Notes: a model not told the origin generated them from the letters alone. DNA of 64,000 bases from Escarpia spicata (GCA_963995525.1 OZ023205.1:69199292-69263291), one strand, 5' to 3'. Positions 1 to 12,350 are shown, numbered from the stretch's first letter. Numbers and translations are program-made.

Positions 1-51
1 GCTATGTTATGTAAGAAGGAATCTTTTACACGACCCGTGTCAACACTCCAG

Positions 52-263
52 GGAACCATGATGCCTGCGTACGTGCTGTCCTGCGAACTGTTCCCGGCCA
101 AGCAGCGGACGATGGCCGGAGTGATTGTCATGCAAATCTGGTCCTTCAGTATCGTCGCGCTCGCAGGAATCGCCTACTTCGTTCGCAACTGGCGGCACCT
201 GTTGATCATTACATCGCTACCCGGCATCGTCGTGATCCCGCTCTTCTGGTGGGTACTGGACAC
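52..263 (+). CDS. SLC22 exon (mid-membrane helices)
   Basis: Follows an acceptor ending CTCCAG and ends before GTAAAT. It encodes about 70 residues with two hydrophobic helices. The split codon joins the next exon as D-T-V-I-P-E-S, which restores the family motif. Confidence 0.85.
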
Positions 264-3200
264 GTAAATGGCGGTTATGTGTACTTCATGGGATTCGTAG
301 ATGAAAATGTAGTATACAATGTGTCAAGGAGGCGTAGAAAGGCGTTATACAACAAACTAACGTATTATATAAACATGTACAAATATGTACGCTAGCTCGA
401 TTATCAGTAACTAGGCGTCGTAATCGGGGGGAGGGGCTAGCTGAGCCCCTATACTTTGAATGGGATCTGACTATTTCGGCAAGGAGGTGCAGTTGGAAGG
501 TTATTATGAACCTCAACCCACAATTCTCCTCATTTTCCGACGCCTATATTGGTTACATTCTGATACGTGACTCTCGTCCAACAGGGTCATCCCAGAATCG
601 GTGCCTTGGCTAATTGCCAAGAACCGGCTCGAAGAGGCGAAGCAAATTTTACACAAGGCCGCTAGGTGGAACAAGGTGGAACTGCCCCATAAATATCGAC
701 CTGCCACAACCGCAGCCACGCCGAAAGTCTCGGCCGCAGAAATCGGACCGTCTCGCCCCTTGATGACCAAAGAAGAAAGGTCAACACCAGACAAAGCAAC
801 ACAACAGTACACAATGATAGATCTATTTAAGTCGCGGACACTGACTCTCAACCTCCTGGTTATGTTCTATCTCTGGTACGTTGCCTATTACACCTACATT
901 ACAAATACATTGGCACATTGCTGTAAATTGTGTAAATTCGCCAATAGCTGCATATTCTTTGGGCGGTACGTTGTCATATCGTACCAATTCCAGTAGCACA
1001 TTAATTTACACGCACGTTCGCACGCACACAGTAATTGGTTTTATGTGTTTAAAATATATCGCCATAGTAATAATTATCACCACAACCGTCATTACGTCCA
1101 CCACCAACGCCCCAACATCGGCACTACCATCACCACCATCACCACCATCACCACCATCACCACCATCACCACCATCACCACCATCACCACCATCACCACC
1201 ACCATCACCACCATCACCACCATCACCACCATCACCACCATCACCACCATCACCACCATCACCACCATCACCACCATCACCACCATCACCACCATCACCA
1301 CCATCACCACCATCACCACCATCACCACCATCACCACCATCACCACCATCACCATTTCGATTTGTTTCATGAGTAGATGTTGACAGCTATGTTTTCGTGA
1401 ACAACTGCTATTTCTGATTTCCTTAGTTGTTCTCTCGTCTGGTATACAAAACGGCTGAGCTGCTTCTATCCACAGGTTTGTCATCTGTCTCATCTACTAC
1501 GGCCTGTCTCTAACGAGCGGGACACTGGCCGGCAACATGTACCTCAATGTCTGTCTATCGGGCGCAATCGAAATACCTGCCTACACCACGAGTGCGATCG
1601 TGCTCAAGTAGTACGTATCACATGTTCTTCTTCGCTTCTCCGCTTCTCCACTTCTCCGCCTTTCGACCTCTCTGCCTCCCTACCTCCCTGCCTCCCTGCC
1701 TCCCTGCCTCCCTGCCTCTAGCTGCCCGACAGCCCGCCTGCCCGCTTGCCTGCATGTGATAAAGGCCTGCCAGCTCAACGGCACCTCCTTCTGTGACGTC
1801 ACTCACATCCGATAACCTGTTTTGTGACACGCAAATGGTAATGGTTGAACGAGCTTAGTAACATGAATTAGCAATCAGCATACATCAGATCAGATTTTGC
1901 GCGTTATTTCACAGGAGCATTATGTTTACACATGCGAAGTTTCAAAGAAATTTACACAATCATTTCACATCTTTAAAGTAGCACACAAAAGGTGCCATTT
2001 TATTAATTGCATTCTGCAGCGGAATAATAATTGTCTCCCTGCAGTTGATGATCCTGCAGTAGACATAGATATATAAATAAAATAGGTGTCGAATTTTGTC
2101 TGGTTAATAACGCCCACATATTGCATTTATTCCTGTCGCCGTTTCCATGATGTCACAATGTCTTGATTTAATTATCGTGTATTTTGTTTAGCCTCGGACG
2201 AAGATGGCCTATGTTTGTTTTCTTCATCGTCGCTGGCCTCAGTCTCCTCATCACCCTCATCGTACCTCAAACCACAGGTTAACATCCTTTATTGATCAGA
2301 CAGACGTCAGCTAAACAAAACGTCATTGGAAATAATCTTTCTCTGCTAGCAACAAACAATTTAGTCCACAATTAATTTCTGACAAAATTAATAAACAAAT
2401 AAATATAGCGGATAAACCATTGGCTGACGAACATATTGCGGGTAGACAATTAATGACGTGACGTTTTATTCAGATCCGTTCTTTATGACTGATGATGCAG
2501 TTGTAGGCCTAATATTAATTCGTAGGTAAAGTTGTTATACCACGTTTTTTCTTACAATTAATTTTATACACGAGAAATATTCCTGTAATAATATTAGCAA
2601 CAATATCCACAATAATTGTATTAAAGTCCGTTCTTTTCAACTAATGGTATGGATATAATAGCAAGGGTTGTTCTTGAAAACTAATTGTGCAATTGTACGA
2701 AATACCACCTTTTCTTTGCGATTAGGCGTGAACTATTTCCCTTAGTAAAGTTAACATTGAGTCGTCACGGGCACGTACGTTATACTAATTCGGTGTCTTT
2801 CTCCTGGTCAGCGTCAGGCATGGATCTGTCAGTGCTGATAGTCATACTTAACCTGGTCGGCAAGTTTGGAATCACGGCCGCGTTTGGCGGCATTTTCCTC
2901 TACACGACAGAAATATTCCCGACGACAATACGGTGAGTACAATAGTTATTCAATCCATAGAAATGTATGNNNNNNNNNNNNNNNNNNNNNNNNNNNNNNN
3001 NNNNNNNNNNNNNNNNNNNNNNNNNNNNNNNNNNNNNNNNNNNNNNNNNNNNNNNNNNNNNNNNNNNNNNNNNNNNNNNNNNNNNNNNNNNNNNNNNNNN
3101 NNNNNNNNNNNNNNNNNNNNNNNNNNNNNNNNNNNNNNNNNNNNNNNNNNNNNNNNNNNNNNNNNNNNNATACGCTATAGTTCGACCGTTAGCCAGTGAA

Positions 3201-6200
3201 GCGTGCATTAGGGTCCGCACGATGTTTTTTTGTTCATTTTCGTGGCCTTCTACACCTCTAGGTCAATAATCGGACGGGTTCCACCCAGGCACCCTTTAGC
3301 ATAAACCCATTAATATGCAAATTAGTCATCGTCATTAAAATAAATACTGTTTTCCTGAATATATCGAATAGTAAACATCCAAAACAATCAAAATAAGGTG
3401 ACCAAGCGAATGTTTTCATGGTCTCTTGTTATTATTACATTAATGAACACATGATAGCATGCAAATTTGTCACATGAGTATGCAAATTAACTCTGACCAG
3501 TTACCTTACTCATTATCATCGGAGTCGTCGTCACAGGCAAATGCTGCAGCTGCCCGTGTTTGTACATTCTTGCAGCCCGTTTCTCGCCGACAAGCACAGA
3601 AAACGGTGCATGGTAATTTGGCTAATGTACACCAACATTGCGCTGTGTAGCGTGCCCAGCGATACTTTGTTAAATCCAAAGTCGGTGGTTCCGACTTGAT
3701 TGCTGATTTCCATATTGCCGTCTGAATATGAGCGTGTTGCACGTTTTGTTCAAAGGTTTTGGTGGTAGCTGGCAGAACCTTCAGGTCTGGCGTTGCTGTG
3801 ACCTTTGGCTTCCCCATCTTTGTAGCTCACACGTCTCTGCGAACATCTGACATTGGCTTGCTTCCATAACACGCAGCGATAAACCCAGTGGCCTCAGCAA
3901 CCACCTCATCGATACACATGTCAACGACACCTTTGTGAAGTTTGTGAAGAGAATGGTCAGCTTCTAGCACCTTTATAACTGTGCCTTTCCCTCTGCCCCA
4001 CAGCTGTGCAACTGGGTCGCATCCGGAGAGAGCGTGTGCAGCTGGTAGTTGTCTGACGATCCTTTCATATGTTCTTGCAGTGGCCCCAATATCTATCACG
4101 GCTCGCCCTGAACTGGTGCTTTCCATTGTCAGACTGCATTGAGTTCAGTGAAGTGACACACAAGCAAGACAAGTACATATGTATCATCACAAAGGTCGTT
4201 GATGCTTTCCGCTCCGTCTTTGGCAACTTTAGTCACTTGCTGAATCATGATGACATCTGCTTCCTCGTGTTTCGTCTTCAGATCGTCACGACATCTTTGC
4301 AACCCTCGATGAATCTCCGTCGGGGAAGATTCCTGGCATGTAACGACAAGCCTGTGGTTATTTGGCTCCCCTTGTTGACTTGTCGCGATCAAAGAATGAC
4401 AATTGATTTCAATCAGATGTATCTTGTTTTCGGTCACAGTAAGAACAACCTTCTGGGGTGGCAGCGGGGTCTGCCAGCTCAGCTTGTGGCGTCTGCTAGC
4501 TTGTTGTCCAGCTCTCGCTAATCGTGTTCCGCTCTTGACGCTAAAATCATAGTACCTGTCGAATACCAAGTATACATCACACGTCTCTGCCTTCCCAAAG
4601 ACGTAGCTAAAGAAACTGTCCACAAAGTCTAGCATAGTTCCCCTGTTCGGCCAGTGAATGACCCAGAGGATCGCACAGCCGTCAATGATAGTAACGTCAG
4701 GCTTGGGAGCCAGTCTCGTTAGGGTTTCTACCTGCAGATTCTTCTTTAGTGTCGCCTTTGTCTTTGTTATTCTCATCTCTCCATTCTCTGCGAACATTGA
4801 TACCAGAACCGTTGCAAGCTCATACTGTAGAATGTCACTGAGTTTGATGTCGCGAAATTGTTGCATTCCTATCACCCTCGAGTAGATTAGATTTACATCG
4901 CATACTGCAGTAACTCCGACTCGCAAGACTTTCCGTGTCACTGCCATGGTCACGACCTCTTTAGACAAAGTAGCGTTGACTCCTTCCGGCCAGCTTTCTT
5001 CGTAGGAACACATCTGTCTTCTTCCTAATTCAAACGCATTTGGCGCATTCACATTCTCGGACCCATTTCTACTAGTGACAATGTCGATGACCCTATACGG
5101 ATGATTGGCCGGATCGAGAGGATCGATGCAGGACTGGAGCTTTCCCCTTATCCTTTCTCTGTCCTGTTTATCTGATCGTATACGAGATGGCTTCTCTTCT
5201 TTGTGGGTAGTTTCTATTACCGTGTGATTCTCCGACATATCTGTAACGTTATGGACAATCTGACTGCACATATGCATGCTGTAGGCCCATTTCTTCAGTG
5301 CAGATGGTTTCGTTGTACTGCCAATGATTCGATGTGGGCCATGACCGTAGCGCATGAAGGTTGACTCGATATACACATCGGACCAGATGCCGTTCCAGAA
5401 ACCTTTCTTGTGACGCATCACATGCTCTCTCTTCATGAACTGTTCCAAAATGTCGCCATGAAGCCTTTTCATCGAGCGAAGGTAGTACAGCCGTTACCTA
5501 GCGTACCCCATCATGATGAATACCGGCTTCACTAGGTTCTCAACCCTTAGCTTATGGTCGAGCTCTTTGCCGCATTATACTGAAGAGTGTTCATCAATTC
5601 TTCATGGGTTTTTGCTTGCGCAAAGTCTGAACGAAGAACCTTAGTCACAAGTCGCAGGGCCCTAAAATTCTGTGGAAACTTTTTTCCACCAAGCATATTT
5701 TTGTCACTGAGGCATATTTCATCAAATCATCGAGACCGCTATCAGCCATTAGTGTTCCAACACAACCGATGAAACTCATCAGCATGTGCCGCCCAACCTG
5801 GGTACGAATTGTGAGAATCGCTCGGGATAAACCCAAGTCACATTAACGGCCACTCAGTAGAGCTACTGGTCATTTGTGAAGATCGTAACGGTCTGTCCAC
5901 ACTCTTGTGTCAAACGTTGCTGTCAGCATTGTTTCGGGATCAGCAGGATCCATGTCTATGAGTGGCGTATAAATCGCCATCGTTGCAGGCTGGACACTTT
6001 GTCCGGTTTCTCTGATCCCGAAAACATGGATTGAGACACCCATTTTGAGAGATTGTCACGAATTGTTGACGATACATAAAGAAAATCGTGTTATAGTTCT
6101 AGAGATCATAGCTAATTTGCATATTCATGGGACAAATTTGCATACTATAATTTGCTCATTAATGTAATAATAACTAGAGATCATGAAAACAGTCGCTTGG

Positions 6201-7649
6201 CCACATTATTTTGATTGTTTGGGTGTTTACAATTCGATATATTCAGGAAAGCAGTATTTATTTTAAAGGCGATGACTAATTTGCATATTTGTGGGTTTAT
6301 ACAAAAACGCTCAAGGGTGCTTGAGTGGCACCCGTCGGATTATTGATCTATATGGTTAGAAGGTCACAAAAATGCAAGAAAACATCGTGCAGACCCTAAT
6401 GCACAGTCCACCTTCAAAAGGGCGTTTGACTGCCGGACTACTATTGATTTTCTCTTAGTACAAATGTTTTAACATTTACGCGTATAAAGACAATACTCCA
6501 GAAGGAGCAACATCCGGTCTCTGGATGTGGATGCCTTTGTGTTATCGGCATACCATCCATGTGTTATCTGTGATTGACATGCCCTTTTCTAGTGTCAATT
6601 TATTCATATAGCTAACATTTACAAAATCGGTATATATTTGTTTCATTCATTTGTTGGATAGGGCCTATAATATTGTGATTTATGATTGTAAACAAGCCTG
6701 ATTTCACCTCAAATGCCTCAAACATGTCATGTGGGTATTCTGGCTGCAAACATTTTACAACAAAGAATTGCTGAAACCATCTGCACAATTAAAAAGTCAT
6801 TAATTCGCTCACCAAAAGAACCTGCCGTGTTTTTTCGAAAAGGGGCTGACAGCATACCTAAAGCAAATATTAGGTGGACTCACGAAGGAAAGCGAAAACT
6901 AGGACGACAAAAATCAAACTGGAGAACTGTGGAAAGGAAATAACACTAAATGTTCCACAGCTAAAGTCAGGCTGCTAAGAATGCTGCAGACCGACATTAG
7001 ATGACTTGTTTTGCTTCTGCCTTATGCGGCAGTAGGTACGAAGACGATTAAGGAAGTAAGTAAGATATAGGAACAAATACGATGAATAAATGATCTGATA
7101 AATGAATCTGAAATCTGACTCTGACGGATGAGATCAGGGTGCAGTGCAGATGGGAAGATTTGAAAGAAGCAGGCCTCTTGACGAAAATTATACAGCCAGA
7201 CTAACGAAGACAGAAAAACAACAAGATCCCAGGAAAAAACACATCTGAGATAAGAGGTCTGCATGAAGGACCGGCCGAGGAATATGGAAGATGGAGAGAG
7301 GGGGCGCTATGTAGGGTGGGAGGGCTGCTGGTATGGAACAATACTAACTGGCATCAGCAAAGAGAGCAGTTCTACAGTGTAAAGCCTAAACGTCACGCAT
7401 GTACAAGATCATATTTTTGATATGTTTCAGATCCGCGTAGCGCCATGGTTCCCCGGTGTAGTGTTTGGTGCGATGGCCGTAATTGCAGCAATGTTGACCC
7501 TTCTACTTCCGGAAACACTCGGCCGGTCTCTTCCGCAGACAATCGAGGAGGTAGAACACTGGAACCGTCGCAAGAATAAGCCCCAGATAGAAATAACCGT
7601 AACTGTGAACGGAGATATAGAAAAATACACAATCACGGAAAACATATGA
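52..7649 (+). CDS. SLC22-family organic ion transporter, 3' part of split gene
   Basis: Multi-exon gene for a major-facilitator transporter of the SLC22 (organic cation/anion/carnitine) family, a 12-helix plasma-membrane protein. Exons seen: 52-263, 585-875, 1476-1607, 2192-2277, 2812-2932 and 7431-7649. All junctions checked are GT-AG and the codon phases of the first five agree. Family landmarks appear in order: a helix ending in [10 protein letters not shown], then [10 protein letters not shown] (the PESPRWL motif), the cytoplasmic linker, NLGRRWP, the [11 protein letters not shown] motif, and a final [17 protein letters not shown] segment. The exons for the first helices lie left of the window. 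The short segment normally found between TEIFPTTIR and the last helices is absent and is probably in the 2970-3169 gap. The substrate cannot be told from sequence, so no gene symbol is given. Confidence 0.9.
585..875 (+). CDS. SLC22 exon (PES motif and central loop)
   Basis: Acceptor CCAACAG, donor GTACGT. Encodes [18 protein letters not shown], then a hydrophilic central loop, then [18 protein letters not shown], which starts helix 7. The loop is typical of SLC22 proteins. Confidence 0.88.
1118..1353 (+). repeat. 9-bp microsatellite (ATCACCACC)n
   Basis: About 26 nearly perfect copies of ATCACCACC inside an SLC22 intron, with one unit lengthened by a CAC near 1201. It keeps several reading frames open, but these are not genes. 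Confidence 0.97.
1476..1607 (+). CDS. SLC22 exon (helices 7-8)
   Basis: Acceptor CCACAG, donor GTAGTA. Encodes [20 protein letters not shown] and continues with a second hydrophobic stretch ending in AYTTSAIVL. Both ends agree in phase with the neighbouring exons. Confidence 0.85.
1665..1722 (+). repeat. CTGCCTCC-type short tandem repeat
   Basis: Pyrimidine-rich run of CTGCCTCC and related 8-mers in the SLC22 intron after the third visible exon. About four perfect copies sit within a longer degenerate C/T tract. Confidence 0.8.
2192..2277 (+). CDS. SLC22 exon (LGRR loop and helix 9)
   Basis: Acceptor TTGTTTAG, donor GTTAAC. Encodes [19 protein letters not shown], the conserved D/N-x-LGRR loop of the major facilitator fold followed by a helix. 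Confidence 0.85.
2812..2932 (+). CDS. SLC22 exon (TEIFPT motif)
   Basis: Acceptor CTGGTCAG, strong donor GTGAGT. Encodes a helix and then [13 protein letters not shown], the SLC22 TE-L/I-xPTxxR signature. Confidence 0.88.
2970..3169. other. assembly gap (200 N)
   Basis: Run of N of exactly 200. It falls directly after the SLC22 exon ending at 2932, at the left edge of the transposon, and may hide a short SLC22 exon and the true end of the left inverted repeat. Confidence 0.99.
3190..6410 (-). mobile_element. DNA transposon with long terminal inverted repeats
   Basis: The stretch 3190-3500 reappears inverted at about 6115-6410 with roughly 85-90% identity by eye. Shared words include GTGCATTAGGGTC, AATATGCAAATTAGTCATCG and TTTTCCTGAATATATCGAAT. 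Between the arms one decayed gene runs on the minus strand. Exact ends and target-site duplication cannot be fixed, because the left arm runs into the gap and the right end fades near 6410. It sits in the last SLC22 intron. A second element with the same kind of protein is at 27506-29952. Confidence 0.85.
3506..6045 (-). pseudogene. transposon-borne FEN1/XPG-like nuclease gene, broken
   Basis: Minus-strand coding sequence, intact only from 5472 to 4129 (447 codons). The reading frame continues beyond both ends: upstream pieces (about 6045-5590) carry [20 protein letters not shown], and downstream pieces end in a Cys-rich tail. Visible breaks are a frameshift at about 4129 and an in-frame TGA at 3827-3829. 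In the 447-residue piece I see IIDG (262-265), VFDRYYD (303-309), KHEEAD (401-406) and CDDTYV (428-433). The next piece has [19 protein letters not shown]. The order DG, EAD, DxD-like, then GCD and GIGKG-like resembles FEN1/XPG nucleases of the PIN fold. The expected second Asp of the DDTDV motif is Tyr here. The family assignment is my inference from these motifs. Confidence 0.65.
6713..6943 (+). pseudogene. short non-LTR reverse transcriptase tail fragment
   Basis: The translation ends in [20 protein letters not shown]. This resembles the WTPEGKRKRGRPKTTWRRTVE tail found at the C-terminus of many non-LTR retrotransposon polymerases. Only about 25 residues are convincing, and the preceding part is not recognised. 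It lies in the last SLC22 intron, outside the long-TIR element. Confidence 0.5.
6944..7430. other. end of the last SLC22 intron, nothing recognised
   Basis: Plain AT-rich sequence with no convincing ORF or repeat up to the TATGTTTCAG acceptor. Confidence 0.6.
7431..7649 (+). CDS. SLC22 last exon
   Basis: Acceptor TATGTTTCAG. Encodes the final helix, the [19 protein letters not shown] motif and a short cytoplasmic tail ending in a TGA at 7647-7649. It lies about 4.5 kb from the previous visible exon, with a gap and a transposon between. Confidence 0.88.
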   Translation: MRVAPWFPGVVFGAMAVIAAMLTLLLPETLGRSLPQTIEEVEHWNRRKNKPQIEITVTVNGDIEKYTITENI

Positions 7650-9359
7650 TGTCGACAAAACTGTTCGTGTTCACTTTCTGATGACAATATAATAGAAAAC
7701 TGATATAATAGACAAATGTATTGCTGTTCGGTAGCACTGAAAAAAGCAAAGGCTATTGGCCAATCATTTTGCAAAGAATGCTTACAATCTATCATATCCA
7801 ACTATGTGCTGTGAGGCTAAAACTTACAGTCCACCATATCTATCGTCTATTTATGTATCACCTCCTTGCAATCCATATTATTATATTCTTATACATACAG
7901 CGTCTTTGTACAGTTTGCGTCAGGTATTACTCAAGCACAACCGATTTATTGCAAACTATTTCTATATATTAACAGGTATTAAGGTATACGGTTGTGCGAT
8001 TCGTGTGTTTTACGATTCCTACACCAGAGTTATGCTGCTACCAAAAAACTTGTACTGGTCGAACGAATAAGGTATGTTTGCGGGCTTGTTTGCACAACGG
8101 TTTTTCTTATCGCCGTAGAGTATAACTGTATAATACGCATCGTGCTGACTAATTGATGTACACCCCGCACTCTAACACCGCTCCAGCAAACCACAACTTA
8201 GCCTACACACTTATCTTCTGGTAATGCCAATCTAGTAATAGACAACGGATGCTAAATCTATATCTAAGAACGTTGTATCATGTTCAAGCTAGAACATACC
8301 TCACAAATGATCAATTCTGTCATCAGAAAGTAAACACCAGTGGCTTGAATTTAATTACTATTCAAAATAACTATTTTCACCAACTAGTTTAATAAGCCAT
8401 GCTATTTAAGAAGCCAGCCTAACTTACCAACACACAATGCTATGCGTAGCTGTGAAATACATAATATTCTGATGCATCCGGTATGTATTGCACATTGCAG
8501 TTTTCGTGCAGGTCCAGTTACTTAGAAAACTACGCAGGGGTTTACCTGAATGTTTGTGTTCAAGGGTCCTCGGGACCCTAGCCTTCTTTTGAGGGGGTCC
8601 CAAGCCTGTATCGAGGGTCCCACTTATTGCTCTCTTTAAATTATAAGTATTGTTTTCTAAAAATCAAAAATTATACAACCCATGTAAACCGGGTTATTAT
8701 TATTAGTTTGATACTAACAAGACCTTAACAACAAAATAAAGTGCCTTGTTACAATATATTTTATTTGTTGATGCTTTCCCTTGATAATCGATGTTGTTTT
8801 GGAAGTTAGAGCAACCTTCCTCACTTATGAGAGGGCATGCTAGTCTGCTAGATGCCTTGGCTTACGTGTAAATGTCACATTGGGAGATCTCTTAAGGCTA
8901 AGCCAAGGATATCGAGGAAGCCACGACTCACTTCGAAGGCTCCTGAATTTTTTCGGTGGCGGGAAACCTGACCGTGGTGATGACAGTAACATTGGAATAG
9001 CCAATAGGCAGCAGGTGGAACTGCGCATTACGTTGTGGACACTTAATTTTGACTTTGTGCAGAATCCGGTCCCACCCCGATTTCGGCATAATGACAGTTG
9101 TGCCTAAATGTTATACGTCAATGCGTTTCTTCCATCATTCCACATCGTTTCAGGAATATAATTTCCCAAATAGCGCTCGCTCAGGTTTGAATCAGTGTGC
9201 GCCGGTAGTGGTATTTAGGTATAGTATTATCCCTGAGATCCACAAAATTGAGCAAAATGAACTCTTATCTTTTAAAACGGCTCTTTTTCGGATATGGCAA
9301 ACGTCTGACGAGCTACCCGCTAGGGGCGCCACTATTGTCTGTTGAAATTAACCAATTAG
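7650..9359 (+). other. SLC22 3' flank/UTR, no gene seen
   Basis: AT-rich DNA following the SLC22 stop. No coding signal stands out. A small perfect hairpin (AGGGTCC-TC-GGGACCCT) occurs at about 8563-8580, and AATAAA-like words occur near 8733. The transcript end cannot be set. Confidence 0.5.
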
Positions 9360-9466
9360 CGACGAGTATTTAACAAGATTTAACAAGATTGCCATCCAGA
9401 AAATTACTCTGGATGGCAGTTGGACAAGGAAGCCTTTTGGCTTATCGAGAGTCCAATACTTTTTAT

Positions 9467-12350
9467 CTACATGTATCCCGCCTTTTTAAGGTGTGTGTCG
9501 ATTTTATTTTTAAACATATTCACGCTACTAGCACCAACACAATCAGGAGATAATCTGTTCCATTCATTTAGAGTCCTTTGTGAGAATGAGAACTTTCTTA
9601 TATCTAATCTACACTGCTCCTTTACTAATGTAGCTTCATGTCCTCTGGTCCTTCTATCTTTCTTAACTGAGAAAAAAAAATTTCTATCAATATTTTCATA
9701 ACCATTCAATATTTTAAACACTTCTATGTGATCTCCTCTCAATCTCCTGGTCTCTAGTGTTGTTAAACCACATTCTTTTAGGCGTATTTCGTAACTAAGA
9801 TCCCTCAGATTTGGTATCATTTTAGTCACTCTCCTCTGTACTCTTACTAGCATATCTATGTCCTTCTTGCGATATGGCCTCCATGCTTGTGTACAATATT
9901 ATAAATGAGGCCTCACTATTGTTTTGTACAGCGGTACTATTAATTCTTTTTTCTTATACGCTGTATTTCGCCTAATTAATCCAAGGATTTGATTTCCCTT
10001 TGACGCCGCAATTCCGCACTGCTCTGAAACCTTCATATCAGCACTAATGGTTAACCCTAAGTCCTTTTCTTTTACAGTAGTACTTAGAACAGTACCCCCC
10101 ATTTTATATTTTACCTCTTCATTCCCATGACCTGTGTGGAGGCATTTACATTTCCCAAAATTGAACAGCATTTGCCACTTTTCAGACCATTTGATCAACC
10201 TATCAAGATCATCTTGTAAATGCTGTCTGTCTCCATCACTTTTAATCCTTCTAAACACTTTTGTATCATCCGCAAATTTCAACACCTTGCTTGTTATATC
10301 ATCGTCCAAATCGTTGATATATATTAAGAATAATATAGGTCCTAGTACTGATCCCTGTGGTACCCTACTCAATACCGATTTCCAGTTTGAAGCCTCCCCA
10401 TCAACTACTACACGTTGTCTTCTGTCATTCAGCCATTTTTCTATCCAGTTTATTATACCATTTCCTATGCCATGGGCATTTAGCTTAAGGAGTAATCTTT
10501 GATGTGGTACTTTGTCGAAAGCTTTTTGAAAATCTAAATAGATGATATCTACTGGTGATCCCTCATCTACCCACCTAGTGATGTCTTCCAAAAAACATAA
10601 CATATTTGTTAAGCATGACCTCGCTTTTAAAAACCCATGTTGAGATGGGTTTATCAAGTTATGTTTAACAAGAAAATCCACCATGTGATCTTTAATTAGT
10701 CTTTCTAATAATTTGCAAATCACTGATGTTAAACTCACTGGTCTATAGTTCTCTGACTTGTTTCTCGAACCTTTTTTAAATAACGGTATAATGTTTGCCT
10801 CTTTCCATTCTAAAGGAACCACTCCCTCTTCTAATGACAAATTAAAAACTGTTGCAAGCGGTGCGCTAATTTGTTCTACAATTTCCAATAGTAATTTGGG
10901 CGGAATCCCGTCCACTCCAGGTGATTTATTATCCTTCATAGCCCTTATTTTCTTAGCTACCATTTCCGAGGTTACAACTAACTGTCCTAAATAGTCTGAA
11001 TCTGCCCCCTTGAACTTAGCCTCTGGTACTGGCAGTGAACTAATATCTTCCCTGGTAAACACTGAACTAAAATACTCATTCAGGTCTTCTGCCATTAAGA
11101 ATCCCTCTGATATTGTATTTCCAGCACTATCTTCTAGAGGACCGACCTTATCCTGAACTTTCTGTTTGCTTCGAATATACGCATAAAAACTCTTACTGTC
11201 ATGTTTTATATTACTAGCAAATTTTTTTTCATAGCTTCTCTTTGAATTTCTTATTTCAGCTGTAGCTTGATTAAGTGCTTCTTTATAAATGTTGTAGTCT
11301 TCATCATTTCCAGTACATCTATATGACTTCCACATAATTTGTTTATACTTAATTTTTCTAATGGCTTCTTTCGATAAGTGTTTCTTTTTAGACCGTTTCC
11401 CTTGTTTTTTGAAAGGTACAAATTTATCGACTATGCACTTAATTTCACTATTTAAGATATTCCAGCATTCGGTTGCTGTCTTATTCTTCAGTGTGTTATT
11501 CCAGTCTATCTTTGCTAAATATTTCCTCATGTCCTTATACCTTCCTTTGTGGAAATTTCTCCTATACTGCTTTTTACTATTCCTTTCTGATTTTACTTTG
11601 ATGGTAAAATGTATCTGGTTGTGATCACTACTCCCCAGTGGCTCACATATCTTGACATTGTCAACTAATTCTTTCTGTGAGGACAAAACTAAGTCTAACA
11701 CATTCTCTCCCCTGGTTGATTCTAGCACATGTTGAGAAAGGAAACTATCTTGTACTAAAACTAAAAACTTGTGGTCCTCACTCCCCATACTCTGTAGAGA
11801 TTTCCATTATATATGCCCATGGTTAAAGTCCCCCATAATAATACAGTTCCGTTTGCTTACTTCCCTTATAGCGTTTTGTATTTTTTCATTCTCTTCTATG
11901 CTTATGTTTGGACTTCGATAAACTAACCCAACTGTTAACGTTGAGTTTCCTGTAACTATGTTACACCAAACAGCTTCTTCGCAATCTGCTTTTCTTTCTA
12001 ATTTTATTTCATAAGCCTGGATAGATTCTTTAATATATAAAATAACTCCACCTCCCTTTCTTCCTATTCTATCTTTCTTAAACATTACATATCCTGTTAG
12101 TCCCAATTCGGCATCTGATATATCAGTGGTGGCCCACGATTCGGTTATACCTATTATGTGAGGGTCAATATCTTCTACCATAATGTTTAGTTCACTTCTT
12201 TTGTTTACTATGCTCCTTGCATTTAAACAAATGCATTTATATCCTGATTCAGAACAGTTTTCCAGGCTGTTCTTTGCCGATTTATTTCTGCTGTCTTTAT
12301 CTATGCCTCCAGTTTCAGGCTTCTCTGTGAATCCCCCCTGCGAATCTAGT
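9467..12350 (-). pseudogene. CR1 ORF2: APE endonuclease plus reverse transcriptase, two stops
   Basis: One continuous reading frame of about 960 codons, broken only by TAA at 11807-11809 and TAA at 9899-9901. In copy 2 these positions read Gln (HIQWKS) and Glu (HLEYCIQ), so each stop is explained by one base change. The endonuclease part has [37 protein letters not shown] and SSDHNQI. The reverse transcriptase part has [54 protein letters not shown] and KFADDTKVF. The frame overlaps the end of ORF1 and has no obvious ATG, which suggests reinitiation or readthrough. Confidence 0.9.

Larger units (their letters stand above)
264..2811. other. SLC22 introns between the visible exons
   Basis: Four introns (264-584, 876-1475, 1608-2191 and 2278-2811). 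Apart from the simple repeats listed separately at 1118-1353 and 1665-1722, I see only unremarkable AT-rich DNA. Confidence 0.7.

Noticed and set aside
881..1493. Long ORFs rich in SPP or TIT repeats
   Set aside because: Produced by the 9-bp ATCACCACC microsatellite, not a gene.
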